The notes under the pieces were generated by a model. It saw only the letters and a list, made by a program, of their open reading frames with translations. It did not search any database and had not been told where the DNA came from. A stretch of 5,177 bases of DNA from an uncultured Desulfobacterales bacterium (lineage in GTDB: Bacteria; Desulfobacterota; Desulfobacteria; Desulfobacterales; JAFDCJ01). This document shows, piece after piece, positions 1 to 3,782 of the stretch; position 1 is the stretch's first letter; every line of letters begins with the position of its first letter. Location of the stretch: NCBI GenBank assembly GCA_945787595.1, contig CALZJV010000540.1:1-5177 (forward strand), in the 5' to 3' direction. The translations under genes and the position numbers were made by a program.

Positions 1-4
1 TCAC

Positions 5-33
5 TTGACAAGAGGGTGGATTTCATTAAGTAT
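5..33 (+). promoter_or_regulatory. Possible sigma-70-type promoter
   Basis: A perfect TTGACA -35 hexamer lies at 5-10. With a 17-base spacer the -10 position (28-33) reads AAGTAT, which matches TATAAT at only three of six positions, so the -10 is weak. The predicted transcription start, around 40, falls just before the palindrome at 45-57, a layout expected for a repressible promoter. Transcription would run into the SDR remnant and the hydroxyacid dehydrogenase. The call rests on one good hexamer and on position only. Confidence 0.25.
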
Positions 34-44
34 GAGGCTGTCAT

Positions 45-57
45 ATTGTCAGACAAT
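45..57. promoter_or_regulatory. Candidate GntR (FadR-subfamily) operator palindrome
   Basis: The sequence ATTGTC-A-GACAAT is a perfect inverted repeat with 6-base arms and a one-base centre. Its core fits the TNGTNNNACNA pattern known for FadR-subfamily GntR regulators, which commonly control sugar-acid and hydroxy-acid catabolic operons. It sits just downstream of the candidate promoter and upstream of two dehydrogenase loci, where a repressor would block transcription. An 8-base direct repeat, TCATATTG, overlaps it at 41-48 and 57-64, spaced 16 bases start to start. No GntR gene is present in the window, so the regulator is inferred only. Confidence 0.42.
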
Positions 58-71
58 CATATTGGAAAAGG

Positions 72-242
72 CTGACAAACACAACGATGGAGGAAAAGAA
101 AAAAGTGCTGTCTGCCATACCCCTGGGACGGATGTCCACCCCTGAAGAAGTCGCCGCCGTGGTGGTATTTCTGGCTTGTGATGAATCGAGTTATGTTACC
201 GGAATTACCATCGATGTCTCAGGCGGCAGGTATCTGCGCTGA
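72..242 (+). pseudogene. C-terminal remnant of a short-chain dehydrogenase/reductase (SDR)
   Basis: The reading frame ending at the TGA at 240-242 encodes a typical SDR tail: an [20 protein letters not shown] segment, then a conserved-looking [12 protein letters not shown] and a short end. These are the last roughly 55 residues of a family that is usually about 250 residues long. The Rossmann nucleotide-binding motif and the catalytic Ser-Tyr-Lys residues are absent. The recognisable similarity begins around 72-84; upstream, the same frame becomes unrelated sequence and reaches stops at 33-35 and 27-29. The first in-frame ATG (87) has no ribosome binding site. The gene has therefore lost its 5' three quarters at a breakpoint near 65-85, where operator-bearing DNA now joins it. 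It probably formed an operon with the hydroxyacid dehydrogenase starting 64 bases downstream, in which SDRs typically oxidise polyol, sugar-acid or hydroxy-acid alcohol groups. The substrate cannot be told. Confidence 0.8.
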
Positions 243-294
243 TACGAAGGACCAGGCTTTTATAAAAAATTTCACGGATCATTTTTAGGACTGC

Positions 295-300
295 AAGGAG
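295..300 (+). promoter_or_regulatory. Shine-Dalgarno site deciding the TTG start at 307
   Basis: AAGGAG occupies 295-300. A TTG at 301 directly abuts it and would have zero spacing, whereas the in-frame TTG at 307 has a 6-base spacer. The site therefore favours 307 as the true start of the hydroxyacid dehydrogenase, two codons inside the longest open frame. Confidence 0.7.
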
Positions 301-306
301 TTGAAT

Positions 307-1323
307 TTGGAATCTTCAAAACGTGTTTTGTTGCCGCAGCCCATTGAATCTGAGGCTGCCGAGGCTCTGGAACAGGCCGGTGTTGATATGGTACTGGCCG
401 AAGATCCGAGTCCTGAAACGGTGCGTCCACTATTAAACGGCGTGCAGGGTTTAATACTGCGAACCGGAATTAAAATTACCCGGGATCTGATGGACCTGGC
501 CCACGATCTGCAGGTAATTTCCCGCACTGGTGGTGGTCTGGACAACGTTGACGTTGACGCCGCCACGAAAAAAAATATTATCGTTACCTCAAATCTGGGG
601 GTAAACACAAGCAGCGTCGTCGAGCATGCGCTGGCTTTGATGCTGGCCCTGGCCAAACAGATTCCGATCATGGACCGGGCGGTCCGAAACGAAGAATTTA
701 AAATCCGCTATAAAAATCTGCCGCGGGATCTGAGGGGAAAAACCCTCGGTCTTCTGGGATTTGGCCGGATCGGCTCCGAACTCGGCCGCAGCTGTCGGGA
801 GCTTTTTGATATGCAGGTTATCAGCCATGATCCTTATGTGTCCGAAACAGTCAGGGTAGGTTGCAAGGGTCTGGTTGAATTTGTAAAACGTGAAGAACTG
901 TTTGCCCGATCGGATGTCCTGTCGATTCACGTCCCTCTGACTGCAACAACCCATCATGCTGTGGGGGAACAGGAACTGGCCCTGATGAAACCGTCCGCCA
1001 TAGTCATCAATACAGCGCGAGGCCCGATTGTTGACCCGGCCGCTCTGTTGATTGCTCTACAAAACCGACAGATAGCCGGCGCAGGGTTGGATGTTTTTGA
1101 ACAGGAGCCGGTTTCCGGTGATAATCCTTTGCTGGGCCTTGACAACATTATTTTAACGCCGCATTCGGCTGCGTTGACGAGAGAATGTGTTATCCGGATG
1201 GCATTGGAGGCTGTCAAATGTACCCTGGAAGTCTTCAGCGGCCGGGTGCCGCCGAATGTGGCCAATCCGCAAGTATTGGCTTCCGGCAGATGGAAGCACC
1301 TGGTACCGGCCGTGGAAGGATAG
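307..1323 (+). CDS. D-isomer-specific 2-hydroxyacid dehydrogenase (phosphoglycerate dehydrogenase-like)
   Basis: This is a complete 338-residue NAD(P)-dependent dehydrogenase of the D-2-hydroxyacid dehydrogenase family, cytosolic, which reversibly oxidises a D-2-hydroxy acid to the 2-oxo acid. The flanking regions of the polypeptide form the substrate-binding domain and the middle forms the Rossmann domain. GFGRIG lies at about residues 151-156, and an Asp in SHDPY (D175) suits preference for NAD. The catalytic triad is visible: Arg238 in NTARGPIVD, Glu267 in DVFEQEP and His286 in LTPHSA. The N-terminal SRTGGGLDNVD motif that holds the substrate carboxylate is also present. The protein is too short to carry the C-terminal ACT regulatory domain of many SerA enzymes, and the PPNVANPQVL ending resembles catabolic-cluster members. 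The start is TTG 307, chosen because AAGGAG sits 6 bases upstream. Its neighbours, an SDR tail upstream and a DapA-family fragment 48 bases downstream, suggest a sugar-acid or hydroxy-acid catabolic role rather than serine synthesis; the substrate is unknown. The gene appears intact despite broken genes on both sides. Confidence 0.9.
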   Translation: MESSKRVLLPQPIESEAAEALEQAGVDMVLAEDPSPETVRPLLNGVQGLILRTGIKITRDLMDLAHDLQVISRTGGGLDNVDVDAATKKNIIVTSNLGVNTSSVVEHALALMLALAKQIPIMDRAVRNEEFKIRYKNLPRDLRGKTLGLLGFGRIGSELGRSCRELFDMQVISHDPYVSETVRVGCKGLVEFVKREELFARSDVLSIHVPLTATTHHAVGEQELALMKPSAIVINTARGPIVDPAALLIALQNRQIAGAGLDVFEQEPVSGDNPLLGLDNIILTPHSAALTRECVIRMALEAVKCTLEVFSGRVPPNVANPQVLASGRWKHLVPAVEG

Positions 1324-1371
1324 ATCTGTGGTCCGGGTTAAAGCTAACAATTTTCGATGGAGGGAAAGGGA

Positions 1372-1622
1372 ATGGCCAAAAGATTATCGGGAATTCTGGC
1401 ACCGATTTGTACACCTTTTGTAAATCAGGAAGTATCGATTGAGAATGTTCGAGACAACATGCGTAAATATCGAACCACTCCTCTGGCGGGCTATTTTGTA
1501 CTGGGGAGCAATGGCGAAAACAAGAGTCTGACCGAAAAGGAAAAACTGGAAGTACTTGAATCGGCTGGCTTCCGAAAATTCTAGAAAACAACGGGTTTTC
1601 CCCGTCTATGGCGGGTTATCTA
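1372..1622 (+). pseudogene. 5' fragment of a DapA/N-acetylneuraminate lyase-family aldolase
   Basis: Translation begins at ATG 1372, with GGAGG at 1359-1363 giving an 8-base spacer; an ATG at 1357 overlaps that site and is less likely. The frame gives only 70 residues, ending at the TAG at 1582-1584, against about 290-310 for the family. The N-terminal barrel strand (GILAPICTPF), a GYFVLGSNGE motif (about residues 40-49) corresponding to the family's G-[ST]-x-G-E substrate-carboxylate loop, and SLTEKEKLEVL are all clear. The Schiff-base lysine and catalytic tyrosine lie further downstream and are missing. After about residue 64 the frame seems to be lost. Another frame continues as KILENNGFSPSMAGYL up to the TGA at 1623-1625, and the third as RKQRVFPVYGG; either could be the original continuation, so a one-base indel near 1570-1580 is likely. 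Family similarity stops where the transposase remnant starts. In the original operon this lyase probably cleaved or dehydrated a 2-keto-3-deoxy acid. Confidence 0.85.
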
Positions 1623-1701
1623 TGATTAATTATTGACGAACTTACTGATAATCAGCTAGAGAAATTTATGGCGCCATCATGGCGGATAAAATATGAGGGT
1701 G

Positions 1702-1733
1702 CTCTTTATCACGTTTTATCACGTGGTAAAGAG
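1702..1733. repeat. Hairpin and tandem 10-base repeat inside the transposase remnant
   Basis: Two 12-base arms, CTCTTTATCACG (1702-1713) and CGTGGTAAAGAG (1722-1733), pair at 11 of 12 positions, with the twelfth a G-U wobble in RNA, around an 8-base loop. The loop and arms contain TTTATCACGT twice in perfect tandem (1705-1714 and 1715-1724). A second small perfect palindrome, CGCCAT-C-ATGGCG, lies at 1672-1684. The tandem copy encodes the conserved YHVLSR segment of the transposase, so protein coding may explain part of it. Structured ends are typical of REP/IS200 elements, but I cannot show that these are functional ends. Confidence 0.45.
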
Positions 1734-1767
1734 TTAGAAAGAAAATATCGACAAATTAAATCACTAA

Positions 1768-1796
1768 TTGACACTATAGCCCCATGGTCCAAGATT
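1768..1796 (+). promoter_or_regulatory. Possible promoter for the oxidoreductase-cupin pair
   Basis: A perfect TTGACA lies at 1768-1773, and at a 17-base spacer the -10 position (1791-1796) reads AAGATT, three of six matches to TATAAT. It lies within the transposase remnant, about 30 bases before the ATG at 1825. It would let the two AT-rich genes be expressed independently of the broken left operon. The weak -10 makes this tentative. Confidence 0.2.
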
Positions 1797-1824
1797 CACA
1801 ACCATCATCATAGAAGAGGCTTAG

Positions 1825-2880
1825 ATGGCTAATACAGAAGCTGTAAATATTGCAGTAATCGGTACTGGGGCATGGTCTATTTGTATTGGTAATACAATGC
1901 AAAACAGCAATAAAGTCAACCTGGTGACCTGTTATGATAGAGTTGAAGAAAAACGTTCAGATTATAGTTTAAGATTTGGATGCAGTCAGGAAACCAGTTA
2001 TGAAAATGTCCTAAAAAGGAAAGATGTAGATGGTGTTCATCTATCTATACCAAATAATTTACACGCTGAATATACAATTCTTGCTGCTCAACATGGGAAA
2101 CATGTATTTGTCGAAAAGCCAATCGCCAATAAGATCAATGAAGGCAAGCAGATGATTGAAGCCTGCCAAAAAGCCGGTGTGGTTTTAATGGTGGGACATC
2201 ACCTGCGGCGCTTGACAGGCATACGAAAAATGAAAAAATTAATTGATGCCGGTGCAATTGGCGATCCTATCCAGGTTGAAGGGAATTATTCTCAAAACTT
2301 AGGTTTTGTGCTTAGGCCTCAAGATTTCAGATGGCGCGGAGATGACAGTGGTTGTCCGGCTGGCTCATTGATGACGATGGGGGTTCATCATACAGACGTA
2401 TTTAACTATTTATTCGGGCCTGTAAAAACTGTGTTTTCCTTTTTTAATAAGCTCTATATTCCGGCACCGGTTGAAGATGTAACTGCTACGGTTTTTCAGT
2501 ATGAAAATGGTATGCTTGGTTATATCGGCTCAAATTATGCTTCACCGAAAGCGGTATGGTTTTACGTTTACGGCACGCAAGCCAATCTTTTGTGCACTAT
2601 TACACCACCCGAGATTCCCTTTGAAGAATATCTTTTATGGTGGCAGAACGTCGATCAAGATACAAAGCTGCAAATATTTGAAAAGGGCAAGACGGGATCG
2701 AGAGATGTTCCAATTCCCATGGGTAACCCTATTTTAGAAGAGATTGAAGAGTTCGCTGAATGTATTCAGACCGGCAAGAACCCTGAAACTGATGGCCAAG
2801 GAGCGATTGATGCACTGGCGTTGATTCGGTCTGCTATTGAATCGGCAAAAACTGGAAAACCGGCTGTAATTGAAACCTAA
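1825..2880 (+). CDS. Gfo/Idh/MocA-family NAD(P)-dependent oxidoreductase
   Basis: This complete 351-residue protein has the usual length and layout of the glucose-fructose oxidoreductase/inositol dehydrogenase/MocA family, whose cytosolic members oxidise or reduce sugars, inositols or sugar derivatives. The N-terminal Rossmann domain starts at about residue 8 with AVIGTGAWS; the third glycine of the usual GxGxxG is Ser18. Asp38 at the end of strand two favours NAD. The VFVEKPIA motif (E97-K98-P99) supplies the catalytic Lys98. The C-terminal domain (from about 130) carries LMTMGVHHTDVFNYLFG, where His188 aligns with the catalytic His, but the Asp four positions earlier in inositol dehydrogenase is replaced by Thr184. 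The ending TDGQGAIDALALIRSAIESA is typical of the family. The start has AGAAGAGG at 1812-1819, 5 bases upstream, so it is translated from signals within the transposase remnant. A cupin gene follows after 26 bases, so the two are probably co-transcribed. Base composition is AT-richer than in the genes at either end of the window, suggesting separate acquisition. The substrate is unknown. Confidence 0.92.
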   Translation: MANTEAVNIAVIGTGAWSICIGNTMQNSNKVNLVTCYDRVEEKRSDYSLRFGCSQETSYENVLKRKDVDGVHLSIPNNLHAEYTILAAQHGKHVFVEKPIANKINEGKQMIEACQKAGVVLMVGHHLRRLTGIRKMKKLIDAGAIGDPIQVEGNYSQNLGFVLRPQDFRWRGDDSGCPAGSLMTMGVHHTDVFNYLFGPVKTVFSFFNKLYIPAPVEDVTATVFQYENGMLGYIGSNYASPKAVWFYVYGTQANLLCTITPPEIPFEEYLLWWQNVDQDTKLQIFEKGKTGSRDVPIPMGNPILEEIEEFAECIQTGKNPETDGQGAIDALALIRSAIESAKTGKPAVIET

Positions 2881-2906
2881 TAATATATTTTAAATGGGTG
2901 AAAATT

Positions 2907-3278
2907 ATGAAAATTTTTCGTACTAAAGATTACATCGATTTGAAAAATCCAACACCTGGTGAATCTTTTAGACCGGAAATTTTAACCACGGAACATATGG
3001 CAAAAACTATGGGTGGAATGTTAGGACTTCTCCCGCCAGGTAGTCAAGTGCCTTACCATTTTCATAATATTCGCGAATCCGTTATTTTTTTTATAGCTGG
3101 TGAAGGCATCGAAATTGTTGAAGGTGAAGAATTTCCGGTCAAAGCCGGAGATATTCTATTTATCCCGGCCGGAGAAAAACATACGACATTGAACAGATCA
3201 AATCAAGATCTACGTTATCTCGAATTCTTCACCAATCCACCAGTAAAAAATGACTTTATAGCGGTGACATCGGAGTAA
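2907..3278 (+). CDS. Single-domain cupin-2 protein
   Basis: This is a 123-residue single-domain cupin, a small cytosolic beta barrel that probably binds a divalent metal. Both cupin motifs are intact. Motif 1 runs PGSQVPYHFHNIRESVIFFI, with His51, His53 and Glu57 as metal ligands. Motif 2 runs GDILFIPAGEKHTTLN, with His92 as the fourth ligand and Asn96 at the conserved end position. Translation probably starts at ATG 2907, with GGGTG at 2896-2900 and a 6-base spacer; a GTG at 2898 overlaps that site and is less likely. The gene lies 26 bases after the oxidoreductase, with the same AT-rich composition, and the LacI remnant begins 3 bases after its stop codon, so oxidoreductase, cupin and regulator formed one operon. 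Small cupins beside sugar oxidoreductases are often sugar or uronate isomerase-like, such as KdgF-type enzymes of uronate catabolism, or ligand-binding proteins. Which applies here cannot be decided from sequence. Confidence 0.9.
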   Translation: MKIFRTKDYIDLKNPTPGESFRPEILTTEHMAKTMGGMLGLLPPGSQVPYHFHNIRESVIFFIAGEGIEIVEGEEFPVKAGDILFIPAGEKHTTLNRSNQDLRYLEFFTNPPVKNDFIAVTSE

Positions 3279-3281
3279 ATT

Positions 3282-3332
3282 TTGAATGAGAAGAAAATTA
3301 CACTAAAAGACATCGCTAAGCTGGTAAATTAA
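3282..3332 (+). pseudogene. N-terminal stub of a LacI-family transcriptional regulator
   Basis: A TTG at 3282, preceded by GGAG (3272-3275) with a 6-base spacer, opens a 16-codon frame reading NEKKITLKDIAKLVN and then TAA at 3330-3332. TLKDIAKLVN is the start of the LacI-family helix-turn-helix, which in intact members continues with a segment like VSxxTVSRVLN. Everything after the first helix, about 320 residues of DNA-binding and sugar-sensing domain, is gone, so no repressor can be made. The stub follows the cupin stop by 3 bases and was clearly part of the same operon, probably as its own sugar-responsive regulator. The identification rests on a short but characteristic motif in the right place, with a good ribosome binding site. 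Confidence 0.7.
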
Positions 3333-3361
3333 TTCTTCTTATATCCGGCCGATTTCATACC

Positions 3362-3619
3362 ATCAATTATTTAAATAGCGTACCTGCATACCTGTATTTA
3401 GCTGGTTTTGTCAGCGCTTTTGTGGTTTTAGGCACAACTTTTCTTATTCGGCATATAGGCGCGAGGAAATTTTTCATTTTGCTGATAACCGGTCAGATAT
3501 TAATGGCGATTGTCGTAAGCCACTTTGGACTTTTAGAGTCTCCCAAAGATCCAATCAATATAAAAAAAATGATAGGGGCGATACTTGTATTAGCGGGTGC
3601 GGTTTTTTCTACTTATTGA
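3362..3619 (+). pseudogene. C-terminal fragment of a DMT-superfamily (DUF606/YdcZ-like) transporter
   Basis: The frame ending at the TGA at 3617-3619 encodes about 84 recognisable residues starting near NSVPAYLYLAGFVSAFVVLG. It has three hydrophobic segments: LYLAGFVSAFVVLGTTFLI, FFILLITGQILMAIVVSHFG, and the final MIGAILVLAGAVFSTY. The GQILMAIVVSHFGLL stretch followed by a short loop and a last helix is typical of the DUF606/YdcZ branch of the drug/metabolite transporter superfamily, inner-membrane proteins of about 140-150 residues. The N-terminal helices are missing. The frame is open back to 3320, where it overlaps the LacI stub, but 3330-3370 matches neither family well, so the junction of the two broken genes lies there. 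No start codon with a ribosome binding site precedes the fragment; the first usable GTG (3422) is inside a helix. In the intact operon it may have exported or imported the sugar handled by the oxidoreductase, which is inference. Confidence 0.72.
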
Positions 3620-3646
3620 ACCTAATCCCGATAAACCGGAAAAATG

Positions 3647-3719
3647 GCCACAAAGGCACAACGACACAAAGCCAACCTGTTTGCTAAAATTTATCTTTGT
3701 GTTTTGGTGTCTTGGTGGC
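3647..3719. repeat. CACAAAG-type imperfect inverted repeat between convergent genes
   Basis: Two 25-base arms at 3647-3671 and 3695-3719 are reverse complements at 20 of 25 positions, separated by a 23-base loop. The left arm is built of GCCACAAAGG, CACAACGA and CACAAAG units and the right arm of CTTTGTG and TTGGTG units. This matches a dispersed intergenic element, familiar from many environmental genomes, whose antisense translation gives spurious peptides containing HQDTKTQR, as this one does. It lies between the transporter remnant (plus strand) and the ABC permease (minus strand), where it could form a hairpin in transcripts from either side. There is no U-tract, so a classical terminator is not supported. 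The remaining 63 bases up to 3782 hold nothing I recognise. Confidence 0.72.
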
Positions 3720-3782
3720 GAAAATGTTTTGCAAGGATCCTGCTGGGAGAGGCAATGTCACTCCTGAACGACGGATATGCCG

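Larger units (their letters stand above)
1668..1832 (+). pseudogene. N-terminal remnant of a REP-associated/IS200-like Y1 transposase
   Basis: The frame from ATG 1668 to TAA 1830-1832 encodes 54 residues starting MAPSWRIKYEGALYHVLSRG. This closely matches the N-terminal signature of Y1 (HUH) transposases of the TnpA-REP/IS200 type, which typically begin with a positively charged segment, then Y-x-GA-x-YHV-[ST]-RGN. Similarity fades after about residue 25; the HUH metal-binding pair and catalytic tyrosine are not present. These proteins are normally about 150-300 residues. The same frame is open back to 1626 (IIDELTDNQLEKF), but that part is not recognised. The 3' end of the frame overlaps the first codons of the oxidoreductase gene. 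The remnant sits at the boundary between GC-rich DNA on the left and AT-rich DNA on the right, so it may mark the edge of an acquired segment or the element that broke the aldolase gene. The IS200 alternative cannot be excluded from so short a piece. Confidence 0.72.

Noticed and set aside
1..75. Open plus-strand frame of about 24 codons (starting SLDKRVDF, ending TGA 73-75), possible tail of an upstream gene
   Set aside because: I recognise no family and the length is within chance; it also overlaps the better-supported promoter and operator signals.
285..671. Minus-strand 128-codon frame opposite the hydroxyacid dehydrogenase
   Set aside because: Low-complexity Ser/Thr/Arg-rich translation with no family resemblance, opposite a well-supported gene; the same applies to the minus-strand frames at 589-957 and 954-1265.
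1623..3626. Possible target-site duplication flanking the AT-rich block (ATTATTGACG near 1629, TTATTGAAC near 3612)
   Set aside because: The match is short, inexact and AT-rich, so chance is likely; no terminal inverted repeats accompany it.
3620..3782. Rho-independent terminator between the convergent genes
   Set aside because: The hairpin arms are long and imperfect with a 23-base loop and no T-run on either side, so I call it only a repeat.
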